Shown: positions 45,834-57,200 of the stretch, one piece after another
Layout: every line of letters begins with the position of its first letter
Position numbering within the stretch: position 1 is the stretch's first letter
Assembly (NCBI GenBank): GCA_007644065.1
Contig: VJWN01000004.1
Coordinates: 1,736,001-1,800,000 of the forward strand
Direction of reading: 5' to 3'
DNA: 64,000 nt
DNA from: Margaritispora aquatica
Lineage: Eukaryota > Ascomycota > Leotiomycetes > Helotiales > Discinellaceae
Notes under the pieces: generated by a model
Told to the model about the DNA's origin: nothing
Database searches by the model: none
Seen by the model: only the letters and a program-made list of their open reading frames with translations
Made by a program: the position numbers and the translations under genes

Positions 45834-46850
45834 TCAGTTTACTTTCTTCTGATCATTCAGAGTGCGGATTTCGAAAGACCTTTGGAAAAATGCAACTGCT
45901 TCAGATTTCTCCTGGTTGTCCAGAAGGGGAGAGACAGCATTCGCAACAGTTCCCTCTGGCTCGTCGAAAGGAGAAGAACAATCATCAAAAAGTTTCCCTA
46001 GACTACCTAATGGAGCAGGGTCAGCCTCCAGAGATATTCGTTGCTCCGTCTCCTCCATACCCTCCGTGATTTCCATGATCCGGTTTACAGCTCTAGTACA
46101 AGGTCTACGTGGTTGAGGGTGCACAAGCTTTGGACGTTTTCGAGCACACTCGCGAGCTGATCCATCTTGCGGAACCTCCTTGGAAAGGCCTGAAGAGCTG
46201 TCCAGTAATGGCATTGATGAAGCACGGTCACGATATTGTTCTGTAATTAATCTATGGCGGGGTTCCTTGGTTTTCCACCTTTGTAAGGGCTTCTTCAGGC
46301 GAGCATTTTCTTTGGCTTTCAGTGCCTCATCGTCAGGCGCGGGTGTGTTGAATGCATATTGGATGCTAGAGAAGTCAAATGTTTTCAGCCTGAGAAGCCC
46401 AGGTACGTTGTCGCTGCCGTTGTTCTTGTTGTCGAGGGCGAAATCTTCTTGACAAGCTGCCTCAGATGTGACAGACCGAGCTTCAGCCTCCTCGGACCAT
46501 GATCGCTTTCGATTTTGCGGGAGAGCTGCAAGAGTGCCAGCGACAGCGGGAGTGCCTGATTTGAAAACCTTCGTATCGAAGGCTCGAGCTTGCTCTTTGG
46601 CATGAACGGCCTCCCCAAGGCTCAAAAAAGTACGCAGACCAACTATGTTACTGTTGGGAAAGTAAATCTGATGGGACCACTCAGAATCCAAAACTGTCCC
46701 AATGCTCTGGTTGACAGGTGGACTTCTCTCACTCTCCATCATCGTCTTGATCTCAGATGACATCCATCTCACGGTCTCCAAGGAAAGCAAGGGCACTGGC
46801 TCGGTTGGTTCATGGGCTTTGAGCTGCGCAGGAGAAGGTGGTGGCCCCAT
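45834..46850 (-). CDS. Unrecognised 338-aa protein between RPR2 and POP1
   Basis: One open frame of 338 residues, start MGPPPSPAQLKAHEP. I do not recognise the family. The middle and C-terminal parts are charged and probably disordered. Short basic runs (NRKRSWSEE near 114; ARKRPKLVHPQPRRP near 237-250) would suit a nuclear signal. The segments VRWMSSEIKTMMESERSPPVN, HQIYFPNSNIVGLRTFLSLGEA and FDFSSIQYAFNTPAPD look most ordered and would be the parts to search. The N-terminus PVPLLSLETVRWMSSEIK may form one helix. There is no signal peptide or membrane helix. Its length, the lack of stops and a composition unlike the antisense frames favour a real gene. It lies in the same orientation as POP1 (440 bp downstream of the POP1 stop) and convergent with RPR2. 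No function is assigned. Confidence 0.65.
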   Translation of the reverse strand: MGPPPSPAQLKAHEPTEPVPLLSLETVRWMSSEIKTMMESERSPPVNQSIGTVLDSEWSHQIYFPNSNIVGLRTFLSLGEAVHAKEQARAFDTKVFKSGTPAVAGTLAALPQNRKRSWSEEAEARSVTSEAACQEDFALDNKNNGSDNVPGLLRLKTFDFSSIQYAFNTPAPDDEALKAKENARLKKPLQRWKTKEPRHRLITEQYRDRASSMPLLDSSSGLSKEVPQDGSARECARKRPKLVHPQPRRPCTRAVNRIMEITEGMEETEQRISLEADPAPLGSLGKLFDDCSSPFDEPEGTVANAVSPLLDNQEKSEAVAFFQRSFEIRTLNDQKKVN

Positions 46851-47289
46851 GTTTCCTAGCTGTTGTGGGAATCGTGATTATTGTGACAAGCACAACTTTG
46901 AAGACAGGATGGATGCACACTCTAGAATTTTGGAGATAGGAATTCATTGTGCGAGCTAACGGGAGCGTTGTGGGGAGAAGCAATGCTACTCTCGTGTATG
47001 ATATGTGTTGGATTGGTTACCAAGTCGTTGGAACCCCGAGTTTCTAGTGCCATTCTACAATGTTCGTTCCGTCGCGATATTAAGAGTTGCCTGAGGTCGG
47101 ATAACATGAGGCATGAATGTCCACACTCATGGTTTTTAGTTGAATGAAAACCAGGCCTCTTATGTCGCATAGCGTAGGGAGACAGCTGATATGGTTTGGT
47201 CTGTATGCCATCATGTGAAGTAGACAAATGTTAAAGGAATAATTTACAGAGTCGTGTCTTCATAGTGCTATTTACCTATTGCTACAACA
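46851..47289. other. Intergenic region between POP1 and the 338-aa gene
   Basis: 439 bp downstream of POP1 and upstream of the 338-aa gene. It should carry the POP1 3' end and the next gene's promoter. No other feature was seen. Confidence 0.4.
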
Positions 47290-50004
47290 CTAAACAACTT
47301 CCCACCGAGCCAGTCTTCCAACTTTCTCCCCAGAGTTCCTTACAACACATAACCGCCCCCCTCTATCTCCTTTCTCCAGCCCTTTAGTGCCCTCCAGGGC
47401 CTTAATAACCACCAAACTACCAACAGCAACTCCCTTTCCCTCTGCTATATTGAACTCCCCTGTTGTCACGAAGCCCATCAAGTCCTCCTCATCAGGTATC
47501 AGGGGACCATCGTCGCTGTGCCCTTCTTCACGAGGATACGGTAAGACCGGTGTCTGCAGCAAAGACTGTGCAAGCAGACGGACCCGTTGCGGTAAGGGCG
47601 CATTTCGAGCTATGCGAACAGGAAGGGGAGTTTTCTTGGGGTTTGGCAGTGCTTTGGTCTTGATTGGAGGAGGGAGCAGAGCCAGCCAGGCATCTCGAGA
47701 AGGCGAGGGTACTGTGCTACTGGCTTTGGAGTCTGGTTGTGAGGAAGAAGAGCGAGGGAGGCGATAGATGCGAGCGCACGGCTTTGCGACTCCACGACCG
47801 ATTAGTGTGATACGTACTGTGGCTAGTGTAGATATAAACGGCGCCTCACTGCTAGGTGAAGACAGGAGCGCGTTGAAGGCTTTGCTTGGGAGGTGGTACA
47901 TCTGTGTTGGAGCGAGTGGCTGTATCTCGGCAGTGTTTTCGGTTCCTTGAGTTGTATCCATGGAAATATCATTTTCCTGTGATGATAAAGAGCGAATGAT
48001 ATGCTCAAAATCACAAGACCATCCCTCTCCTATCTCTCCTTTTCTACCTACACCAAGATCTAGAGAGCTCCATTCCACTCTCTTGCCTTTGGGACGCTTG
48101 TCCCATTCAGCTTTCCGTTTTTCTCTCTCATCTGCTTCCCATGCAAAGCCAGCCTGGGTACCAGGAAAGTCGGCTGGAAACCAAGGCACACCGTATTCAA
48201 AGTGAACTTGTCTAAGCTCTTGTATACCGCCGAATCGAGGGTTACGTCCTGACGAAAGAGGATAATGCATCAAGCCGTACCAGATTGGCAAGATGCATTT
48301 CCATGGTGCGAGAACAGTCCACATCCCTTGCGATGACCCTGCAGATGATGAACGAGAGGTAAGGAGCATGATTGGAATTTGGGGATCTGTTGAGTTGGTA
48401 GAAGGATAGCAGCCTGGTGGTGCCAGAGCTTTTCGACGGTTTAAAGATTTTTGTGCCGGAAGACGAGTGGCTTTGTATCGAGCATCTCTATCAAACAACA
48501 ACGAGGACCCGGTGGAGTAGTCGACTGGCCAAGCAGCTAACAGCTCGAGAAGGGAGATATTGGCGTCTTCATCGGTAGCCTTTCGCAGCTTTACTGGTCT
48601 TGGAGGATAATGAAGCCTGGGGTCTAGCATCGGAAATGATAAAATAGAATTCGCTGGCAACGAACTTGCGTTTGTGACTCCAGCTAAGGATTTGAATGCC
48701 TTTGCGTGCGCGTCTTGAGATTCATCTAGCCCACTGTAGGGATGTAAGATGCCCAGCAATGTCTCTGTAGATCCAGGTCCAGTGATATCAATACTTCCAA
48801 TCTCAAATCGAAGATCTTGAACATGAACAAGGGGACGTTGAAGTTTTGATAAGCGAAGCAGCTCGGTCCACACCTCTAAGAAAGAAGACGGATGTGTTCT
48901 GATGAAAAGCTTCTTTGCTGGAAGACTTTTGGCCGACTCACCTGCTTCACTGACCTGGGCATCAGATTCTGAGGGGCACCATAAAATAGTGGATGGACCA
49001 ATGGGTATAGATTTATCTTTGACTTCTCTACTCAGCCATCCATTCCAGCTTCTCTTCCCGAGTCTCCATTTTAGGCCCCTTTCGTTCCAAAGACTGTCTT
49101 CCGTGACACCTACAAGTTTGAGTACCTTTTCTACACTTAGTGCTGGACCCTCAAGAAATATTGTACTCATGTAACTCGTATCCCAGGCTACGGCACCACT
49201 AGCACCAGCAGCACGATGCGTTGGCCTGTATGACTTCTCGGTTGAAGTGATAGGAAGTGCAAATCTCCATAAAGGCTTCTTCGGCTCAGTCATAGTTGCC
49301 CTCTTCGCATGCCACAGATGCGTTGGCAACCACGTCTTATGGATTTGCCGTTTTCTAAATTTCGATTTTGGTTTTGGAGGCTCGTTCAGTTTGTCTGTTC
49401 TTAACTTTGGTCTTGCAGGACGAGTCTCAATGCCAGGCTTTGTGGCCAAGGCATTGATTTTGCTCGCTTTCTTGCTCGCGGACAAGATACCTAGGCGCTT
49501 TGCTGTTTCTGCTCGTACTCTACCACGCGAACTTCCAGGCTGCCTCTTGTTCCTCTTCACAGTCGGTGTATTGTCTTCCTTCATCTCCCGCGCAGCCCTA
49601 TTCTGCATTCTCTTTGGTACTCTCTTCACGTTATGACTCGCAGTTCTTCTCCGCATATCTCGAGGTACCTCCTGGAAAGCTCGGGTCGATAGACCGCCCT
49701 TTGCCCTTTGCATGCCATCTTCTAGTGCCTTGATCTCAAATTCCCTGGATTTGAGGAAGGCTTGAACATCCAGCTCTCCATTCTTCAATGCTGCGTCCTT
49801 CGTCTGGGATATGATAATCCTAGAATCTCTGAATTTGGCGCGTTTTAAATCGTGTCGTTTGTCCTGTGGTTGGCTATTGGAGCTTGAAAGAGGAGCTAGC
49901 TTGCGCTTTTTCAAGTTGTTAGTCGTTTCCGGCGTGTTCGAGGGCACCGAAACGCGTTTTGGCGGCATATTGACCTTGATGTCCATATGGTTGTTGCGTT
50001 GCAA
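47290..50004 (-). CDS. POP1: POP1, largest protein subunit of RNase P and RNase MRP
   Basis: One exon of 904 residues. Pop1 is the scaffold protein shared by RNase P (pre-tRNA 5' processing) and RNase MRP (rRNA processing). The conserved POP1 N-terminal region is plain: DMRRRTASHNVKRVPKRM (about 116-133), then TWLPTHLWHAKRATM (about 224-238) and FALPITSTEKSYRPTHRA. The POPLD domain lies at about 555-625 (MWTVLAPWKCILPIWYGLMHY, FEYGVPWFPADFPGT). The C-terminal part carries KLVVIK-like strands and ends EKVGRLARWEVV, typical of the family. The first ~110 residues are basic and disordered. Start is ambiguous: Met1, Met7 or Met13 (MPPKRVSVP) could serve. It is divergent from TRM2 with 2.5 kb between starts. 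No intron is needed. Confidence 0.95.
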   Translation of the reverse strand: MQRNNHMDIKVNMPPKRVSVPSNTPETTNNLKKRKLAPLSSSNSQPQDKRHDLKRAKFRDSRIIISQTKDAALKNGELDVQAFLKSREFEIKALEDGMQRAKGGLSTRAFQEVPRDMRRRTASHNVKRVPKRMQNRAAREMKEDNTPTVKRNKRQPGSSRGRVRAETAKRLGILSASKKASKINALATKPGIETRPARPKLRTDKLNEPPKPKSKFRKRQIHKTWLPTHLWHAKRATMTEPKKPLWRFALPITSTEKSYRPTHRAAGASGAVAWDTSYMSTIFLEGPALSVEKVLKLVGVTEDSLWNERGLKWRLGKRSWNGWLSREVKDKSIPIGPSTILWCPSESDAQVSEAGESAKSLPAKKLFIRTHPSSFLEVWTELLRLSKLQRPLVHVQDLRFEIGSIDITGPGSTETLLGILHPYSGLDESQDAHAKAFKSLAGVTNASSLPANSILSFPMLDPRLHYPPRPVKLRKATDEDANISLLELLAAWPVDYSTGSSLLFDRDARYKATRLPAQKSLNRRKALAPPGCYPSTNSTDPQIPIMLLTSRSSSAGSSQGMWTVLAPWKCILPIWYGLMHYPLSSGRNPRFGGIQELRQVHFEYGVPWFPADFPGTQAGFAWEADEREKRKAEWDKRPKGKRVEWSSLDLGVGRKGEIGEGWSCDFEHIIRSLSSQENDISMDTTQGTENTAEIQPLAPTQMYHLPSKAFNALLSSPSSEAPFISTLATVRITLIGRGVAKPCARIYRLPRSSSSQPDSKASSTVPSPSRDAWLALLPPPIKTKALPNPKKTPLPVRIARNAPLPQRVRLLAQSLLQTPVLPYPREEGHSDDGPLIPDEEDLMGFVTTGEFNIAEGKGVAVGSLVVIKALEGTKGLEKGDRGGRLCVVRNSGEKVGRLARWEVV

Positions 50005-52483
50005 AACTTCGAGGTTGGGTTATTCTGCCGCCACTTACAGCCAAAAAAGGAAACACTCAATTCTGACCGCCTCCGCGGTGCAAGCTATTCAATCCCATAC
50101 CTTCCAAGTTGATTTTAAATTTCGTGTTTTCTCTTCCTTGCCAGTTAGTGCAACTAACATCGAAATTAGGCTAATCTTACTCGGATAACCAAGGTATTTC
50201 CGACCAAAATGTGACATACTTTGGGTATGTTAAGCCAGTTATGTTGATGATTATTCTAAGCGAATAACTCCAATTCTGCGCCTACACTCTTCAGATAAGC
50301 TTGACCAGAACGAGCAAATACTTGAATAATCGCCATAGTATTCTATAAGACTAAATGCATGTTGCTTCTTAATTCTCTTATCCAGGCATTCTGAGTCTCA
50401 TATTTTACCATTAATGGAACAAACATAGCAAGTTCTTATAAAGTGAAAATGAGGGCGTTGAAATGAGGCTCGACGTCTTGATGTGAGAGATTACTCCCTT
50501 TTCTTCTCAATTGAATTTCTATAATTCACTTTTTTACACAGTTCTCTGAAGTCAGTTAGTACGAACCATAAACTAGGTGTTGAGTAAGGCTGTGGAGGTG
50601 AAATTACTTGGTATTCTTCTGCTCGTCAATGCCCGGGAAGTAGTGGTCTATGACTTAATATTACTTATTTGACAGAAGGCCATTGGTGTTGGCCTGCAAT
50701 CATACAGAGATTGATTAGCTTTTATCGAAGGACAGCTATTGGCGGGTTAATCTTATATTTCCCGAGCCCCAATGCTTTCAAATCACTAGGCCACTAAACC
50801 AAAGAGTTCGCGTCCAAGGCAATAGTGACTATGCCAGCTGCATTCTGGTTTGGGTGGGCCCATTTTACTGGAATCCCAAAATCGGAACACAGTACGTCAT
50901 TTAGAGTATCATGTCTTGAAGGTTAATACAGTTTCCCATTCATATATATGTCATCGTGGTGGGCAGAGCCATGCACATATCCAGAGCTCTTCAAAGTATG
51001 CATGTCAAAACGCAACTGCGATTCTTCAATGCATCTACAACCAGATACATGATGAAATCGATTGAGGATTGCTCTGAAACAACCCTGTGACTTCGTATCG
51101 AAAGGGAAAGTTTGCAGACCAACGTTTGTTAACGGCTCTATTTTGCAAATCACGTACATCTAGTCTTCATATTAATGTTGGCGAATGACTCGTAGGGGTA
51201 TCTTGTAGTCTGTGATCTTAATGTTTCGACGGCATGTTCATATAAGATATCCTCTGGGCGAATTGGAGTACCAGCACCTTATCCCAAAATTAAAGGTCTC
51301 AATAAGATATTTTGCCACAAACAAGAGATCGAGCATTGGAGATCACTATTGCTACCAGGCTTTTACCAATTATTTATAAAGGTTGCAAGCTCCAATCTCT
51401 CTTCCGTTCTTCCATTCGTAAAGTGAATACCGAGTTTTGATTAAGCGAAGTCACCGAGAAACGATGAGCATACTAGCAGCAACCCAAGCACAAGTAGCCT
51501 AGCAAGTGGTGAACGGATTTGAAAAGAAAACCCAGAGAATCACTTGTAGATAAATGGATAAATGTACTCCAAAGTAATAGTTAAGGCACATTGAAGTTAA
51601 AACTCAATACTCTGCCTGTATTATTATTTTAAACCAAGTAATGCATTGATCTGCTTTGTCATTTGCGTTATATTAATCAGGTGTTCTTAAAAAAAAACTA
51701 CATAGAAAGTAATATAAATTAAGACGTATCTAGGTAAGGCACATTGCTTAATTAAGTAGCGGAAATTATGAAGTGTGATTAACTTTTTATATTTGCCATC
51801 AACCATTTTTCGAGACTACGTGATCTGATACTCAATCTATACGCCCGATGAATCGCCTTAAATAGAGCAATTATATATAAAGAAGAAAAAAGAACACATA
51901 GTTGATAGTCGAATTAGCACTATTCCTGGAGGAGCGTCGCTGGGTAGCTTGCTATTCCCTTGACATTGACGTCCAAATGGATTTCCCACGGAGATCCAAA
52001 GAATAGCTTTTTGTATGGATCTAAAAACTGGAAACAGAACCAAAGCCGAAAGTTTCAGCATTATTTCTTAAGTCCGAGAAGCAGAGTACATGATTATCTG
52101 ATATCTGTAACAGGGTGTGAAGAGATTTGTTTCCTAAAAGATCGAGCTTACGACTAAGGCATATCAGAACCAGGAAGACAAATTTCGGCAGAGTTTTCTC
52201 AGAGGAATATTTCAAAACCACTATTTAGCAGTCATCCGAATCGATAGCCTCGAGTTATCACTGTTGTTAAAATTGTACATATTTTTGAACGAACGCAACA
52301 TGAGATGCATGTGAATGATTGTGGAGTCTGGTGTTGCAAAGCGGCTAACTTTCATTGGCCAGAATCTGTCGCCTAGATATTCTGCCATACAGTTCCGCCT
52401 TGATGACGGTTTTCCTGAGAAAAAAGTTCTGGAGTACATATCGGAGTGCCCAATCAAGTCACTCTTGAACCCGCATTTTTTCG
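50005..52483. other. 2.5-kb AT-rich divergent intergenic region (POP1 / TRM2)
   Basis: No supported gene. The stretch is AT-rich, most visibly about 51500-51900 with A/T runs, and ORFs do not exceed 78 codons. It must hold the promoters of POP1 and TRM2. Confidence 0.4.
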
Positions 52484-54265
52484 ATGCTAAGATGCTTCAG
52501 ACGTGTTGGAATACTTTTCAATTCCAATTCGACTAGAAGGTATACCTCATACCCATCTTACAACTTCCGCCCAATGGATATTCAAGCAGGCGCACGCAAT
52601 GGCGCAAGCCAGGATACGCGCAAGAGACCACACCAAGGAGGCCGCGGGGCGAAGAGACAGAAGACGCGGAAAGAGAAGCCAGTGAAGGAGGGCACGAGCG
52701 ATGAGGTCTTGATCGCAGATATCCGCGCACTATTCGCAGCTCAAAAGCTCACCGAGAGCACGATCAGCATTGAAGCCGCGATAGAGGACTCGAAAATCGA
52801 GCAGAACGAGGAATCCGCCAACAAGGATGTAGAATTATCAAAAGGGATGAACAAATTACCAGAACCTTTCACAGAGATTGATGTCAAAGTACTAGAGATT
52901 TCTTCTACCGGCGACGGGTTGGCCGTACATCCATCCTCCAACCAGATCTACGTTGTGCCATTCTCAACACCAGGCGATGTGGTCAAGGTCAAGGTCATCA
53001 GGCATAACGAGGTCGAGCATTATTCACAGGCAGATTTTGTATCGGTGGTCGAAGCTGGCCCGCTTCGCGATGATAGTCGAGTTAATTGCAAATACTTCAG
53101 TACTTGTTCTGGATGTCAATTCCAGATGCTTGACTATCCTACACAATTGCTACACAAGAAGTCCATTGTGGAGAAGGCATATAAGAACTTCTCCCTGCTT
53201 CCTCCCGAGCTTGTACCAGCGATTCAGGATACCATTGGCAGCCCTCTGCAGTATGGATACCGAACCAAACTCACACCTCACTTTGATGGACCTCCAGGAA
53301 ACCTGAGCAGAAAAGAGAAAATGAGTGGTGCTAGACTATATTTCGATAAAGTCCCAAATATTGGATTCATGGGCAAGGGTCTCAAGAGAACATTAGATAT
53401 TGAAGATTGCCCTATCGGCACAGATGCAGTGAGAATGGGCATGAAGCGAGAAAGGAAACGGGTCGGAGAGGAATTGAACAAATACAGGCGAGGGGCCACT
53501 ATATTGTTACGAGAAAGCACATTGAGAGTGCAAAATACGGATGAAACAGCTCTTGGAACGATTCCTGATACCATCAAGACATCTACAGACACTATTACGG
53601 AATTTAAATCTTGTGTCACTGACAACAATGGAACATCAACCGAATATATCGACGATTTTGTGTTCACCAATACAGCAGGAGCGTTCTTCCAGAACAACAA
53701 CTCCATACTCCCAAGCTTCACACAATATATTCGAGATCACATTATGCCACCTAGCACTTCTTCGACAGATCCCCCGATCAAATATCTAATTGACGCCTAT
53801 TCAGGATCCGGTCTTTTCACCATCACACTATCGTCACTCTTCACAACCTCAACCGGAATCGATATCTCTGGACCTTCAATTATCTCAGCACGTGAGAATG
53901 CCAAGTTGAACAATCTACCATCATCTCAGTGTAATTTTATTGCTGCAGATGCCCCGGAATTGTTCAAGTCTGTGGCCTACCCAAGAGACGAGACAGTTGT
54001 AGTCATCGACCCACCTAGAAAGGGCTGTGACGAGAGTTTCTTGACGCAACTGCTCAAGTTTGGGCCAAAGAGAGTGGTTTATGTCAGCTGCAATGTTCAT
54101 ACACAAGCTCGCGATGTTGGCGTGCTGGTTAAGGGTATGGAAGTTGGGGGTGTGAGGTATGAAATTGAGTCTCTGAGAGGATTTGATTTCTTCCCACAAA
54201 CAGGTCATGTAGAAGGTGTTGCTGTACTAAGCAGAGTCGAAAATACCAAGACTGAGGATCAATAG
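52484..54265 (+). CDS. TRM2: tRNA (uracil-5-)-methyltransferase, TRM2 / RumA-TrmA family
   Basis: One exon of 593 residues. Trm2 uses S-adenosylmethionine to make 5-methyluridine at position 54 of tRNA. Domains: a TRAM-like OB fold at about 130-190 (EIDVKVLEISSTGDGLAV), then the catalytic domain with motif I DAYSGSGLF (437-445), DPPRKGC (509-515), VSCNV with the nucleophile Cys536, and TGHVEGV with the probable general base Glu577. CKYFSTCSGC (Cys202, 208, 211) plus DIEDC (Cys309) matches the four-Cys iron-sulfur site of bacterial RumA. The first 30 residues (RCFRRVGILFNSNSTRRYTSY) are basic and without acidic residues, like a mitochondrial presequence. Met31 is an in-frame second start, so dual mitochondrial and nuclear or cytosolic forms are possible. 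After Met31 comes a basic KRPHQGGRGAKRQKTRK stretch resembling a nuclear signal. Confidence 0.95.
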   Translation: MLRCFRRVGILFNSNSTRRYTSYPSYNFRPMDIQAGARNGASQDTRKRPHQGGRGAKRQKTRKEKPVKEGTSDEVLIADIRALFAAQKLTESTISIEAAIEDSKIEQNEESANKDVELSKGMNKLPEPFTEIDVKVLEISSTGDGLAVHPSSNQIYVVPFSTPGDVVKVKVIRHNEVEHYSQADFVSVVEAGPLRDDSRVNCKYFSTCSGCQFQMLDYPTQLLHKKSIVEKAYKNFSLLPPELVPAIQDTIGSPLQYGYRTKLTPHFDGPPGNLSRKEKMSGARLYFDKVPNIGFMGKGLKRTLDIEDCPIGTDAVRMGMKRERKRVGEELNKYRRGATILLRESTLRVQNTDETALGTIPDTIKTSTDTITEFKSCVTDNNGTSTEYIDDFVFTNTAGAFFQNNNSILPSFTQYIRDHIMPPSTSSTDPPIKYLIDAYSGSGLFTITLSSLFTTSTGIDISGPSIISARENAKLNNLPSSQCNFIAADAPELFKSVAYPRDETVVVIDPPRKGCDESFLTQLLKFGPKRVVYVSCNVHTQARDVGVLVKGMEVGGVRYEIESLRGFDFFPQTGHVEGVAVLSRVENTKTEDQ

Positions 54266-57200
54266 AGCCTCATATGAGACAGTCAAATAGATTTGTTTCA
54301 CTGCTGACATATATAGACGAATAGATACCTCAATGTCTGCTACTACAGGCTTGGGGAATGAGAACATGACTCTTTCAATCTCTTTTCAGCCACCTCGATG
54401 GTTTTCTTCCTTTACCTTTAGTTTCGGCTTCTTTTGGTCGAGTTCGATCAGTTTTCCTTACCACTGAAGTTGACGCCTGGAGGCCCGAGACACTGCCTTG
54501 GAAGGTGTGATGTGTTCATCTCATTGCACAGCGCGTGGATAGCAAATTTCTGCAAGAAACGAGTTCTGCAATGAACAAGAATCGAACCGAGCAACCAGTC
54601 GTTGTGTGCAGACCCCTTTTCATGATTTCTCTAGATTCCACCCTCAATACTTCATAGTCCTTACCCGACTCTCGGGGGATTTCTCGAACACAAGCCCTTC
54701 AAATCAACGAGCCAATAGAGAAGAGGTTGCTTAAGCGCAGCAAGCTCACCGTCAATTGAGACACAAACAGGTTTTGCCAACAGCATCGCCAGCAATGACT
54801 GCCTCACAAGGTCAAATATAGATGTGCAACTTGGGGCTATTTCCTGGTCTTGGGCAGCATTCTGCAGGCTGTTACTCATTTTATCAATGTTGGTGGTGTA
54901 AGGAAAACGGAGCTCCACCACCGTTTTTGAGTGAGATGTGTTCATACCGACTGGAAGATAAATCTATCTTCTGACGTGCAATATTTCATTTTCCAAAGTG
55001 CGGAAGATCGATGGATATTCATGTGAAAGGATATATCTTAGCAAAGATTCGGAAGAAGCTCATCCGGACCAAGTTCCGGAGGCGTCGGCTGTGGGGAAAT
55101 CACCAGTTCCAATTCCAGTTCACGAGCGAGACATGTCCAGTCCGGTCCAGACGAGACGAGACAAGTCGAGACGACAAGTGTACCAATGTCTCAACTGTTG
55201 GCGGGGAGCAGCAAACTACTCCGCAACGCATCTTGACGAGAACTCCATGCGGGCCGCACAATGAGGGGTCACGAAGTCAAAAAGTCAAGACCAAAGTCAG
55301 TTCTGACCACAAACTCAAACCGCAGGGACGTTTGCGCAAAGTCGAAGTCAAGGTCAGAGCGAATGTCAAGATCGAACTCCCTTCTAGAATCCAAACTAAA
55401 AAAAGACATCATGTGATAAAAGTGATGCGCGGTAGCCGCTGAGTGCATCACAATCCACAAAGCGCCCTCAACGCCAAATGCTGGAAACACACTCTGTTGA
55501 GAATTGAATCCTTGGCTTGAGAATACTCTGAGGCGCCAGCCTCTGACAGAATGGCAAATCCGGGGATGCAGCTTTCGCTAGCCGCCGCTACTTTGTCATA
55601 TCTCACTAACCTGTCCTTTTTCATCTTCAGAAACACAGCAACTGGCGAGCTGAGAGTCGAAAATCGATGGTGGTTCGCTTGTCATATTTAGACACGATCA
55701 ATCATGTACAACCACTGTGATCGAGGCAAACATTCTTAACTGGGAACCCGCATATCTGATTCGATACCCGGGGAAACGCCTCGTCCCAAGAATCGTTGGA
55801 TCTGAGGTCTTGTCACACTGTCAATACATTGGATTGTGAGATTTGGAACACCGATATGAACCTTACATTGGATGGGATTTGGTATCGTGAATTTAATGAT
55901 GATACGATGACGGTTGTTGAGTGAGAGTGAGTCAAGCTTGACATAGCCATCGGATATCAATGAAATTTCGTCACAAGGCACTGATCATTTTCTTGATTGT
56001 TCAAGAGTCAGGATGAGCGTGTGCTGAAGCCTAGCTGACTTTGATGCCCTATTCGTGAAGCTTCACTGCTGAGCCCGAAGTGTGCCCAGCGCAAGGCAAA
56101 CTTGACAGCCAGTCTTTAGGGGTTTGCCAATGATGTTTGTGACGCTTGTTTGGGGCGAATCTCACGACTGGTTAATCGTAGCAGTTGAACAGGCAACGGC
56201 GGCACGCGACGATTATTGGGCATTTATTGACTTTTGAGCTCGCGACACGAGTGACTGCCTGAGCTGTCATGATAGAGTGACAGGTTCCCTTATCACGTCT
56301 ATGGCGCGTGCAAAAGCATGAGCATGTGGAAAGGAGTGGTGATGATGGGGAGAGTGACTTGAGTCGTGGGGGCGCGAAGAGCGGTATTTGAGGACTCCTC
56401 ATCCACTCAAGATCAAGTGGGGGTGGGGGTTCTGGGGGCTTTTGAGTCTTCCGGATCTCGAACTCTGCTCCCCACTGCTTTTGTTGGTCTCCCACGCTCC
56501 AGATCGAGGCGTCGTAAAGATCTTCCTTCGTTCTGGGCTGGCCTTGACCTCAAACATCCCACTCCACCCACGGCTGTCAGGGTGCGCCAGTCCAAGCACA
56601 TCAAAGCAAAGCAACGTGGATATCAGATACCAAGTGCTTTCTTTTCCTGTCGCTGGGTCCAGGTAATCTCAAAGCAAACCCTCGTCGGGAGGTTTGTATC
56701 TCTCCCACACTCCCTAAATAGGAAAGCAAGGAAAAGGAAACATCACAGAGCAACGGCTTTCCAGACCCAACCCGGCATCTGGGAGGGAAATGCGGAGGAG
56801 GGGTGAGATAGATACGAAACATGACAAGGGAGAGAGATCGCGGAAGGGAGAGGCGAGACCGTGAGGGAGGGATGTGGTTTGTTTTCCCTTTCGGGTTTCT
56901 ATTTTGATTTTGATTTTGATTTTTTTTTTGACTTGATTGCGAGTGATACGATAGTAAGTGATTTTTCCAAAGGGCTAGATCTGCGGTTCTCCTTATGCTT
57001 GGAATTCTAGACATCAGCAAGGGACCAAAGGATACGGATCGAATCTGTCCGCTATATCGCCGACTCTTTTTGAGTATTGAATGATTCCATGACTCTCTGC
57101 TTATTGGTATGGTAATTTTTCTGCCGATCTGCCTACAATATTCCGGCTCGGGAATGCAAAGGCATGATCCCGCCAAAAGCGCTGGTTGTGGCAGCTTTCC

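Noticed and set aside
54661..54945. 94-codon minus-strand ORF downstream of TRM2
   Set aside because: Slightly protein-like but no domain, no partner exons and no conserved motif; cannot be supported.
56601..57176. 191-codon minus-strand ORF
   Set aside because: Contains an Asn/Gln/Lys run from a TTTTGATTTTGA repeat and no domain; low-complexity artefact.
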